Source: Litsea cubeba
Taxonomy: Eukaryota > Streptophyta > Magnoliopsida > Laurales > Lauraceae
DNA: 64,000 bases
Assembly (NCBI GenBank): GCA_012931725.1
Contig: CM022947.1
Span: 23,312,004 to 23,376,003, forward strand
Direction of reading: 5' to 3'
Shown here: in pieces, positions 21,704 through 32,935 of the stretch
Layout: each line of letters opens with the position of its first letter
How positions within the stretch are numbered: the first letter of the stretch is position 1
Program-made: the position numbers and the translations under genes
Notes under the pieces: generated by a model
What the model saw: the letters and a program-made list of their open reading frames with translations, nothing else
The model's database searches: none
What the model was told of the DNA's origin: nothing

Positions 21704-22746
21704 CTAAACACCACTAGAATCTCCAGTCACATTCCCAATCTCTTGGGACATTTGAGATTTTAGCCAAGTCATCCTTCCCTCATCTGACCTTAGTCGCATC
21801 CAGAGAATTCTTTTATCCTTAACCATAAAAGAATTAAGAGCGGTCGCATATATTGGGCTACCATCAGTAATTTGGGGCATGGAATGTAATAGGTCAATGC
21901 ATTCAGCAATGGTATCAGTTTCAGTTTGAACAGGAGTAGTAGCTACTGGAATTGTTGCCTTCATTGATGCTGCGAGGTCCATTATGCATGTATCTATCGC
22001 ACTATTACTCGCCATTGATTGGTTCTTTGAAGGCCTTGGTCTCTTTCGCCTAATATTTGCCATTAAAACATCCGTCATAGCCTCACTAGCAATTGAGTCT
22101 TCTCGCATGGTTGACCGGGGTGTTATTGGGTCCGGGGATGGAGTATCTTCATAATGAGTCAAGTTGACGAAACTTGAATTCATATCCATTGTAATATCTT
22201 CCGGTAAACCATCCATTGCCGGAGCCCATTTATCATCCCCTCTTGCGGAGGTACCATCAAACAAAGCAGCCATATCTTCAGGGAAAGGAAGAGGCTTGGA
22301 CTTAAATATTTTTGCATCTTTATGTGTCTGCAATAAAGTTCAATGATAATTGTCAAAGGCTAGAATCCTAGTTTGTAAATACCAAAATAATTACAACTTT
22401 GATATACCTTCAGGTACTCTATCCATCGGTCCTGTGCCATCTCCACGCAACCGGTATGTGGATTGAATCCTATGCCAGTTTGGCTTTTCAAGTGTAGCCA
22501 AGCATTGTATAGTTTCTTTAGATAATCCACTTGATTCTTCAACTGCTTTTGGTTAAAACTATGTCCTGTTCTTTGATTAAAATTTTCTATTATCACCTTC
22601 CAAGCTTTTGAGCTAAACTGCACTCCTGGTCGACCTCCAGATTTTACTTGATCCAAACATACATCAATGAGACATTTTCTCATGCTATCTGACCATTGGG
22701 CACGATCGATGTCATCTGTTTCCTTTGTCTTTCCCTTATCGGTCAT
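21704..22746 (-). CDS. Harbinger Myb/SANT-like DNA-binding protein, two exons
   Basis: Exon 1 is 22746-22408 and exon 2 is 22327-21704. They join in phase 0 (CTGAAG/GTATATC, TTGCAG/ACACAT) into 320 residues. The start MTDKGKTKE is chosen because the family begins shortly before the DNA-binding part. The open frame itself extends 46 codons further up. Residues about 15-110 form a Myb/SANT-like (Myb_DNA-bind_3) domain with W18, GGRPGVQFSSKAW and a QLKNQVDYLKKLY helix. The C-terminal part carries basic RRKRPRPSKNQ, a likely nuclear signal. In this superfamily the protein helps bring the transposase to the nucleus and to the element ends. Confidence 0.88.
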
Positions 22747-22899
22747 TATTACTACTGAACTGATCTGTATATTCCAGCAAAATTCACAAAGTAGACACCT
22801 GTACAAAATCAGAGAATACATACACTTAGAAAAGGCCCTAGAATGCGAGGAGTTGTGAGAAAAAGGGGGAGTTATTTCACTCATTTGTTTAATTTTGAC

Positions 22900-24931
22900 A
22901 ATTAGTTCTAAGAAACTTTCTATATATATTCAAGTAAATAAAAAAAGAAGTGACATCCCATATGAAGACAGAATTGATTTTTGTCAATCTAAATCATGGA
23001 TTTTTGGCCAGTGCAGATTAATATTTTCTTGAGAATAACCAGAAAGAGGGAAGATGGGTTTCATGATTTGGCTTCTTTGTTTCATGTAAGTTAGTGGAAT
23101 GTGTCTTCTTTATAACATTTTGACTTCATAGTACTTCTGTGAATTGAAGTAGAATGGAATGTTGCTAGTTGTTTCGATATCATCTCTGATACAAAAATCA
23201 CTTCATTAACCAAGGTCACATGCAAGTATGCTTTTTATTTTTTATTTTTTATTACAATCTCTATTTTTGGATGGACCTGAACGCATCATATTTTTCTGTG
23301 CTATGGTACATGGAAAGCTGAAACCATGGATGATTTTGTGAATTGAAGTAACAGAAGGTTGTGCATCATGGAGTAGCATAGAGTACAGCATATTTGTCTG
23401 CATATTACTTTGTTCAATCAACTAGAATGGAACCTTGGTGGTTGTTACATCATCATGTTGATGCACAGATAGTATCATTTGTATCCACCAAAGTACAAAA
23501 TCTATGTGAATCTGAACGTTTCCTCAATGCATGGTGGGGCCCTACATTTTCAAAATACACATCAAACATCAGCCCTAACATCAGCCTTAACACCTTATAA
23601 ATTATTATTCTAATATCTAAGATGGATGGCCACCATTGGAATTGATCGGATCTTAAGCATGTGGTGAACTTACTTTACTTTTTCTCTTGAAGAGAACAAT
23701 AGAAACACATCTAAAGGAAGCTGTTACATTCACACCATTTGAAAGGTAGGCCCCATCATGAATTGAAAAATGGTGCTGCATTATATGCTACAATGCAGTT
23801 CTGCTGCCCATGTGAAAAACAACCTTTTTCCTGTTGACATTGAACTTCGGAGAGGAAAGATTCCTCTCAATTCTAATTTCCGACGTCATGTTTCAGAATT
23901 AGAAACCACAAATATCAAGGTCTGTGGCGTGCCCAATTAACTACTAATTGGACCCGCACCCAGAATGGAACAGTACATAATATGTTTCTTATCTTACATC
24001 GATGACGAAAATTTTGAACCTCCCTGGATTATGTTTTGCGGATATCAATCTTATGTCGAGGATTGTGCCCTGAGAGTGGACAGAGAAACGACATAGACGA
24101 ATGGCATGGAAGTCATTTGTGGTTGTTTAAAGATTACAAGATGAACATCTTCAGACATATTTTTGGTTCAACTAAGGTTTTAGACTGGACATACCATTTT
24201 TTTATCTAGCTTCTTAATAGAGAAATATAAACAAACACATGGTAGGCATTTTCTATACAGACAAGCAAAATAACAATAAACCAGGGTTAATAGCAGAGAG
24301 GAAAAAAATGCATTTGCATCTGGTTTTCCCTTTTGTGGTTGAGAAAGACAGAAATCGTTACCAGAAGAAACAAAATCTCTCCCAACAACCCCAAACTAAA
24401 ACCCATCTTCAACCCTTTCCATCATCATTCAAACAAAAAAAAAACCACATCGATTGAACATAGAGAGAGAGAAAGAGAGTAGAAAGCAACTGTTCTGAAT
24501 AGAGAAAGAAATAAGAAGAAACATAAGGGGATCGTACCAGAAGAGATGAGCGTTGCAAGCGTTACCAGAAGACCAATACAGCAGGCAGCAAGTGTTCTCC
24601 GTTCCAGCCACTTTCACAAAGATGGGTTTCGAGTTGCAGAAAGAACGAGAATGAGGGCTTTATTCAAAAAGGACTTTCGTTGACAATAAAATTTCGTCGG
24701 GGGTATTTTTGTCATCAAAAATGGGCTCCGCCTCTGCTTTTTCAAGAGGCATTGCCTCTGATTTCTACATGCCCATTTTTGTAGCATTTCCTTTTTAGAG
24801 GCTTTGCCTCTTTTGCTCTAGAATGTGCAGAGGGTATAAATCATTGCCAAACAACTCTATTTCTCAAAACCTTTGTTCACTTTAGAGAAATAGATGTTTA
24901 GAGGTAAAAAATAGACATGCCAAACAGGGGC
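22900..24931. other. Harbinger 5' non-coding region
   Basis: About 2 kb lies upstream of the Myb-like gene. Short open frames are present but none is recognisable. GAGAGAG-rich sequence lies at 24460-24480. This region probably holds promoter and transposase-binding sequence. Confidence 0.5.
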
Positions 24932-25208
24932 TTAGTAGCCTAACAATTTGGTTTTAGTGTTGAGATTAGCTTCAATGATTTTCAGAGTGATTGGGGTATA
25001 TTTGAGGATGGGGGTGTTTCATAATTTAGGCAAACTATGAGGGGTTAGATGCAATTAAAAAAAAATAGTATAGTTGGGGTGTGTTGGTTAGTTCTCATGA
25101 TGCATGACATTGCCATGTTGGACCCGTCGTGATCCAGTGGCCCGAAACCCACCAAATGACTCGTTTTCAAAATAGTCCCTCTTTTGAAAGTACAGTAAAC
25201 CTTCTTTG

Positions 25209-26130
25209 CACTACAAGAACCTGCACTTTTGGCGACGAAAATTTTCATCGCCAGAAATTACCTTTTCGTCGGTAAAAGTATTTACCGACGAAAATTTTTC
25301 GTCGCCTAGATTTCGGTAAAAAGTCGTTAGCAAAACATTTTCTCGACGAAATTATTTTTCGTCGGCAAAAATTATATTTTTACCGACGATTATTTGACTT
25401 TTACCAACGTTTTTTTCCGTTGGCAAAAGAATTTAAATTTTTTTTATTTTTCTTTTTGACTTTTGCCGACGTTTTTGTTTCGTCGGCAAAAATAATTTCA
25501 ATTTTTTTATTTTTTATTTTTTATTTTGCCGACTTTTTTATTTCGTCGCCAAAAGTATTTTAATTTTTTTTATTTTTCTTTTTAATTGTTGCCGACGATT
25601 TTATTTCGTCGCCAAAAGAATTTAATTTTTTTATTTTTTTTTTAATTTTTGCCGATGTTTTCATTTCGTTGCAAAAAGTATTTTAATTTTTTTATTTTTC
25701 TTTTTAAATTTTTGCCGACTTTTCTATTTCGTCGCCAAAAGTATTTTAATTTTTTTAAATTTCTTTTTATTTTTTGCCAACGTTTTTATTTCGTCGCCAA
25801 ATATTATTTCATTTTTTTAAATATTTCTTTTTAATTTTTCCGGATGTTTTTATTTCGTCGTAAAAAAGTATTTTAATTTTTTATTTTTCTTTTTAATTTT
25901 TGCCGACATTTTTATTTCTTCGCCAAAAGTATTTTAATTTTTTAAAATATTTCTTTTTAATTTTTGCCGACGTTTTTATTTCGTCACTAAAAGTAATTTC
26001 ATTTTTAAAAATTTTTCTTTTTAATTTTTGCAGACGTTTTTATTTCATCGGTAAAAGCATTTAAAATTTTTTTTTATTTTAATTATTACTTTTGCCGACA
26101 TTTTTAAAAACGTCGGTAACGGTCCATTTT
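25209..26130. repeat. CACTA-A subterminal repeats (GCCGACGTTTTTATTTCGTCG)
   Basis: About a dozen variants of TTTTGCCGACGTTTTTATTT followed by CGTCGCCAAAAGTATTTTAA recur roughly every 60-70 bp. GTCGG/CCGAC cores alternate in both orientations. Such arrays near CACTA ends are the usual transposase-binding regions. Confidence 0.85.
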
Positions 26131-26504
26131 TTTTAATACATTAATATTTTCTTGTAAACCTATTTATACACCTGTATCAAAAATAAACCTGTTCATGCAC
26201 CTATATTCAACATAATAAAATGCAATGAAACAAAAGTTACTAAATAAACAAACAACCATCTCCATTTTTCACTAAATTATTCATCTCATTAAATAAATAT
26301 TACAATCAATAATGATACAGTCTAATATAAATGTCCAATATACAAATAGACCGAAAAGAAGTCCAACACCCACAGAAGTCTGCAACCGACCCCAAAGCGT
26401 CCATCAATCTGCAATGACAAAAAAAAACATTAAACTCTTTGCAATGAATTAAGTTATAAATGAAACATAAACATGTATATATATAAAACTTTTCTTACAT
26501 TTTT

Positions 26505-29500
26505 CGGTCTTAATTCTCTAACTGGGAGCCCTATTTGAGAACTGTCAGTTCCTACAAGTTACTCTACCCTCGAGCGAAGTGCTCGTGCCGGTTTCGGAAT
26601 TTTCCAGCGGCCGTTTCCCGTTCCGGACCCCCGGCGGGTCGTTTTCGAGCCTAAGTGTTGGAAATTAACATGTTTCGGTCTTAATTCTCTAATCGGGAGC
26701 CCTATTTGAGAACCGTAAGTTCCTACAAGTTACTCTACCCTCAAGCAAAGTGCTCGTGCCATTTTCGGAATTTTCCCGCAAACGTTTTCCTTTCGGACCC
26801 TTGGCGGGCCGTTTTCGAGCCTATGTGTTGGAAATTAATATGTTTCGGTCGTAATTCTCTAACCGGGAGCCCTATTTGCAAACCGTCAGTTCCTACAAGT
26901 TACTCAACGCTCGAGCGAAGTGTCGTGCCGGTTTCGGAAATTTTCGGCTGTCGTTTCCCGTTCTGGACCCCGGCAGGCCGTTTTCGAGCCTAAGTGTTGA
27001 AAATTAACATGTTTCGGTCGTAATTCTCTAACCGGGAGCCCTAGTTGAGAACAGTCAGTTCCTACAAGTTACTCTACCCTCGAGCGAAGTGATCGTGCCG
27101 GTTTTGGAATTTTCCCGCTGCTATTTCCCGTTCCTGACCCCCGGCGGGCCGTTTTCGAGCCTAAGTGTTGGAAATTAACATGTTTCGGTCTTAATTCTCT
27201 AACCGGGAGCCCTATTTGAGAACCGTTAGTTCTTACAAGTTACTCTACCTTGGAGCGAAGTGCTCGTGCCCGTTTCGGAATTTTCCTGCAGCCGTTTCCC
27301 GTTCCGGATCCCCGGCGGGCTGTTTTCGAGCCTATGTGTTGGAAATTACCATGTTTCGATCGTAATTCTCTAACCGGGAGCCATATTTGCGAACCGTTAG
27401 TTCCTACAAGTTACTCTACCCTCGAGCGAAGTGGTCGTGCCGGTTTCGGGATTTTGCCGCTGCCATTTCTCGTTCCGGACCCCCGGCGGGCCGTTTTTGA
27501 GCCTAAGTGTTGGAAATTAACATGTTTTGCTCGTAATTCTCTAACTGGGAGCCCTATTTGAGAACCGTCAGTTCCCACAAGTTACCCTACCCTCGAGCGA
27601 AGTGCTCGTGCCGGTTTCGGATTTTTTCCGCGGCCGTTTCCCATTCCGGACCCTCGGCGGGCCGTTTTCGAGCCTAAGAGTTGGAAATTAACATGTTTCG
27701 GTCGTAATTCTCTAACCGGGAGCCCTATTCGAGAACCGTCAGTTCCTACAAGTTACTCTACCCTCAAGTGAGGTGCTCGTGCCGATTTCGGAATTTTTCC
27801 GCTGCCGTTTCCCGTTCTGGACCCCCGGTGGGCCGTTTTCGAGCCTAAGTGATGAAAATTAACATGTTTTGGTCGTAATTCTCTAACTGGGAGCCCTATT
27901 TGAGAACCGTCAGTTCCCACAAGTTACTCTACCCTCGAACGAAGTGCTTGTGCCATTTTTGGAATTTTTCCGCTGCTGTTTCCCGTTCCAGACCCCCGGC
28001 GGGCCGTTTTCGAGCCTATGTGTTGGAAATTAACATGTTTCTAATTCTCTAACCGGGAGCCCTAGTTAAGAACCGTCAGTTCCTACAACTTACTCTACCC
28101 TCGAGTGAGGTGCTCATGCCAATTTCGGAATTTTCCCGCTGCCGTTTCCCGTTCCGGACCCCCAGCGGACCGTTTTCGAGCCTAAGTATTGGAAATTAAC
28201 ATGTTTCGGTCGTAATTCCCTAACCGGGAGCCCTAGTTGAGAACCGTCAGTTCCTATAAGTTACTCTACCCTTGAGCGTGGTGCTCGTGCCGGTTTTGAA
28301 ATTTTCCCGCGGCCGTTTCCCGTTCCGGACCCCCGGCGGGCCGTTTTCGAGCCTAAGTGTTGGAAATTACTAAGTTTCGGTCTTAATTCTCTAACCGGGA
28401 GCCCTATTTGAGAATCGTCAGTTCCTACAAGTTACTATACCCACGACCAAAGTGCTGGTGCCAGTTTCGGAATTTTCCCGCGGACGTTTCCCTTTCCGGA
28501 CCCCTGGCTGGCCGTTTTCGAGCCTAAGTGTTGGAAATTAACATGTTTCGGTCTTAATTCTCTAACCGGGAGCCCTATTTGAGAACCGTCAGTTCCTACA
28601 AGTTACTCTACCCTCAAGTGAAGTGCTCTTGCCGTTTTCGATATTTTTCCGCAAATGTTTTCTGTTCCGGACCCCCGGCGGGCCGTTTTCGAGCCTTAGT
28701 GTTGGAAATTAACATGCTTCGGTATTAATTCTCTAACCGGGAGCCCTATTTGAGAACCGTAAGTTCCTACAAGTTACTCTAGCCTCGAGCAGAGTGCTCG
28801 TGCCATTTTCGGAATTTTCCCGCAAAAATTTTCCGTTCCGGAGCCCCGGCGGGCCGTTTTCGAGCCTAAGTGTTGGAAATTAACATGTTTCGGTCGTAAT
28901 TCTCTAACCGGGAGCCCTATTTACGAACCGTCAGTTCCTACAAGTTACTCTACTCTCGAGCAAAGTGCTCGTGCCGGTTTTAGAACTTTCCCGCTGCCGT
29001 TTCCCGTTCCGGACCCCCAGCGGGCCGTTTTCGAGCCTAAGTGTTGGAAATTAATATGTTTCGGTCTTAATTATCTAACCGGGAGTCTTATTTGAGAACC
29101 GTCAGTTCCTACAAGTTACTCTACCCACGAGCGAAGTGCTCGTGCTGGTTTTGGAATTTTCCCGCTGCCGTTTCCCGTTCCGGACCCCCGGCGGGCCGTT
29201 TTCGAGCCTAAGTGTTGGAAATTACCATTTTTCGATCTTAATACTCTAACCGAGAGCCCTATTTGCGAACCTTCTGTTTCTACAAGTTACTCTACCCTCG
29301 AGCGAAGTGCTCGTGCCATTTTTGGAATTTTCCCGCAAACATTTTCCGTTGCGGACCCCCGGCGGGCCATTTTCGAGCCTTAGAGTTGAAAATTAACATG
29401 TTTCGGTCGTAATTCTCTAACCGGTTGCTCTATTTGCGAACTGTCAGTTCCTACAAATTACTCTACCCTCGAGTGAAGTGCTCGTGCCGATTTCGGAATT

Positions 29501-31600
29501 TTTCCGCGGCCTTTTTCCCGTTCCGGACCCCCGGTGGGCCGTTTTCGAGCCTAAGTGTTGGAAATTAACATGTTTTGGTCGTAATTCTCTAATAGGGAGC
29601 CCTATTTGAGAACGGTCAATTCCTACAAGTTAATCTACCCTCGAGCGAAGTGCTCGTGCCAGTCTCGGAATTTTTCTGCGGCCGTTTCCCGTTTCGGACC
29701 CCCGGTGGGCCGTTTTCGAGCCTAAGTGTTGGAAATTACCATGTTTCGGTCGTAATTCTCTAACCGGGAGCCCTAATTGCAAACCGTCTGTTCCTACAAG
29801 TTACTCTACCCTCGAGCGAAGTGCTCGTGCTAGTTTTGGAATTTCCCCATGGCCGTTTCCTGTTTCGGACCCCCGGCGGGCCGTTTTCGAGCCTAAGTGT
29901 TGGAAATTAACATGTTTCGGTCTTAATTCTCTAACCGGGAGCCCGATTTGAGAACCGTCAGTTCCTACAAGTTACTCTACCCTCGAACGAAGTGTCGTGC
30001 CGTTTTCGGAATTTTCCCGCAAATGTTTTCCGTTCCAGACCCCCGGCGGGCCATTTTCGAGCCTAAGTGTTGGAAATTAACATGTTTCGATCGTAATTCT
30101 CTAACCGGAAGCCCTATTTGCGAACCGTCAATTCCTACAAGTTACTCTACCCTCGAGCGAAGCTCTCGTGCTGGTTTCGGAAATTTCCCGCTGCCATTTC
30201 CCATTCCAGACCCCCGGCGGGCCGTTTTCGAGCCCAGGTGTTGGAAATTAACATGTTTCGGTCTTAATTCTCTAACCGGGAGCCGTATTTGAGAACCGTC
30301 GGTTCCTACAAGTTACTCTACACTCGAGCGAAGTGCTCGTGCCTATTTCAGAACTTTCCCGCAGCCGTTACCCGTTCCGGACCCCCAGCGGGCCATTTTC
30401 GTGCCTATGTATTGGAAATTAACATTTTTCGGTCTTAATTCTCTAACCGGAAGCCCTATTTACGAACCGCCCATTCCTACAAGTTACTCTACCTTCGAGC
30501 AAAGTGTCGTGCCGGTTTCGGAATTTTCCCGCAGCTGTTTCCCGTTCTGGACCCCCGGCAGGCCGTTTTCGAGCCTGGGTGTTGGAAATTAACATGTTTC
30601 GGTCGTAATTCTCTAACCGGGAGCCCTATTTGCGAACCGTCAGTTCCTACAAGTTACTCTACCCTCGAGCGAAGTGCTCGTGCCAGTTTCGGAATTTTCC
30701 AGTGGCCGTTTCCCGTTTCGGACCCCGGCGGGCCGTTTTCGAGCCGAAGTGTTGGAAATTAACATGTTTCGGTCTTAATTCTCTAACCGGGAGCCCTATT
30801 TGAGAACCGTAAGTTCCTACGAGTTACTCTACTCTCGAGCGAAGTGCTCGTGCAGTTTTCAGAATTTTTTCGCAAACGTTTTCCTTCCAGACCCCCGGCG
30901 GGCCGTTTTCGAGCCTAAGTGTTGGAAATTAATATGTTTCAATCGTAATTCTCTAAGCGGGAGCCCTATTTGCGAACCGTCAGTTCCTACAAGTTACTCA
31001 ACGCTCGAGCGAAGTGTCGTGCCGGTTTCGGAATTTTCCGGCTGCCGTTTCTTGTTCCGGACCCCGGCAGGCCGTTTTCGAGCTTAAGTGTTGGAAATTA
31101 ACATGTTTCGGTCGTAATTCTCTAACCGGGAGCCCTAGTTGAGAACCGTCGGTTCCTACAAGTTACTCTACCCTCGAGCGAAGTGATCGTGCTGGTTTTG
31201 GAATTTTACCGCTGCCATTTCCCGTTCCGGACCCCCGGCGGGCCGTTTTCGAGCTTAAGTGTTGGAAATTAACATGTTTCGGTCTTAATTCTCTAATCGG
31301 GAGCCCTATTTGAGAACTGTGAGTTCTTACAAGTTACTCTACCCTAGAGCGAAGTGCTCATGCCGGTTTCAGAATTTTCCCGCGGACGTTTCATGTTCCG
31401 GACCCCCGGCGTGCCGTTTTCGAGCTTAAGTGTTGGAAATTACTATGTTTCGGTCGTAATTATCTAACCGGGAGCCCTATTTGCGAACCGTCAGTTCCTA
31501 TAAGTTACTCTACCCTTGAGCGAAGTGCTCGTGCCGGTTTCGAAATTTTTCAGCGGCCGTTTCCCATTCCGGACCCCCGGCGGGCCGTTTTCGAGCCTAA
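26505..31600. repeat. 170-bp satellite array, about 30 monomers
   Basis: A unit containing AATTCTCTAACCGGGAGCC, GAACCGTCAGTTCCTACAAG, CCCTCGAGCGAAGTGCTCGTG, CCGGACCCCCGGCGGGCCG and GTGTTGGAAATTAACATG repeats every 169-171 bp. It is GC-rich against AT-rich flanks. Copies differ by a few to about fifteen percent. Long open frames inside are accidents of the repeat. The array lies in the putative CACTA-A, and three more copies continue after an insertion. Confidence 0.95.
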
Positions 31601-32434
31601 GGGCCTATTTCTTTGTAAGAATTCTTGGAATTCATGTCTGTTGGAATTTGTAGAATTTGAGAAGCTGGAATTTTGAAATGCTACAAATTCTAGCATTCCT
31701 AAATTCTCCATTTCTTTTATACCTAGAATTCATACCTGAGAATTTCATGCAACTTGAATTCCACAAATTTCCAATTTCATGAGTACTCGAATCTCTGCAC
31801 ATTGCAATGATCTTCATCCCATTCCCATCTTCCTTATCAAACATCTCCATCGTCATCATAGCTCGGAGCCGCTTGCCTCAAAGGAAATCGAGATCAAAAT
31901 GATGCCCCTACAAATCCTCTTGAATTGAATGCTGTATCACAGTTCTGTCCAAAGAGGTTGGATATATGAATTCTGGGATTTATTCGGTCTCGATGTAAGA
32001 GGAGATGGATTTCTTATACAAGCATTGAGGAGGATGGTAGGGTTTTGAAAGATGTTAGATGAAAATGAAATTGAGATTAGATCAAAAGAAAGGTGTGGAT
32101 TTGGGGGATTTGGGTTTCATGGAACCAGTTATATGAAAGGAGTGGAAAGAAAGAAGATAACCAGATTTGATTTTTTTTTTAGTGGTGCAGCGAAGAAGAT
32201 GACCTTCCACCGTCAGAGAGAGCCGGAGTTCTAAGGAAGCCTCCCAGAATGCCAGAATTTGTAAATGCTGGAGCAAAGGCTAGCATTTGGGAATTCCACT
32301 TTTTTGGAATTCCAAAATGCTGTTGTCTCAAATGCTGCGAATTCTAGTAAATGAACATAGAATTTCTGACTGGAATTCAGGAATTCACAGACAGCCTGAA
32401 TTCCTGTTAGAAATGCTTGGAAAGAAACAGGCCC
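31601..32434. mobile_element. 834-bp non-autonomous Harbinger-like element in the satellite
   Basis: The ends are GGGCCTATTTCTTT and, inverted, GGGCCTGTTTCTTT. The satellite target TAA precedes the element and TAG follows it, which fits a 3-bp TAA duplication with one later change. GAATTC-rich inverted sequence (TTGGAATTC/GAATTCCA) fills both arms. No open frame of note occurs. The ends resemble the PIF/Harbinger group but differ from the element at 19434. Confidence 0.75.
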
Positions 32435-32935
32435 TAGGTGTTGGAAATTACCATGTTTCGATCGTGATTCTCTAATCGGGAGCCCTATTTGAGAACCGTT
32501 AGTTCCTACAAGTTACTCTACCCTCGAGCGAAGTGCTTGTGCCGGTTTCGAAAATTTCCCACTGCCGTTTCCCGTTCCGGACCCCCGGCGGGCCGTTTTC
32601 GAGCCCAAGTGTTGGAAATTAATATGTTTCGGTCGTAATTCTCTAACCGGGAGTCCTATTTGAGAACCGTCAGTTCCTATAAGTTACTCTACCCTCGAGC
32701 GAAGTGCTTGTGCCGATTTCGGAATTTTTCCGCTGCCGTTTCCCGTTCCGTACCCCCGGCGGGCCGTTTTCGAGCCTAAGTGTTGGAAATTAACATGTTT
32801 CGGTCGTAATTCTCTAACCGGGAGTCCTATTTGCGAACCGTCAGTTCCTACAAGTTACTCTACCCTCGAGCGAAGTGCTCGTACCGGTTTCCAAATTTTT
32901 TAGGGATCGAATCCGGCTTCAGACCCCCGGCGGAA
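32435..32935. repeat. 170-bp satellite, last three monomers
   Basis: The array resumes after the insertion and ends with a damaged monomer at about 32895-32935. There GGATCGAATCCGG replaces the usual sequence while CAGACCCCCGGCGG is still visible. Confidence 0.93.

Larger units (their letters stand above)
19434..24931 (-). mobile_element. Complete PIF/Harbinger DNA transposon
   Basis: The element of 5498 bp has ends GGCCCTGTTTGGTAGGTCTA and, inverted, GCCCCTGTTTGGCATGTCTA. Host TTA is duplicated at 19431-19433 and 24932-24934. The TTA target and GGCCTGTTTGG-like end are typical of PIF/Harbinger. It has both genes this superfamily needs, a DDE transposase and a Myb/SANT-like protein, both on the minus strand. 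Both can be read without a stop after removing GT-AG introns. The subterminal regions carry ATAGAG/CTCTAT-rich sequence in inverted order. It may still be able to move or to drive related MITEs. Confidence 0.93.

Noticed and set aside
26147..26160. TTTTCTTGTAAAC as the right terminus of a short CACTA element starting at 25209
   Set aside because: The final GTG is absent, and no TTG duplication follows.
26706..31087. Several plus-strand open frames of 60-115 codons with the shared phrase PTSYSTLERS, looking like a protein family
   Set aside because: They are translations of the same 170-bp satellite monomer. Frame changes between units and no conserved start show they are not genes.
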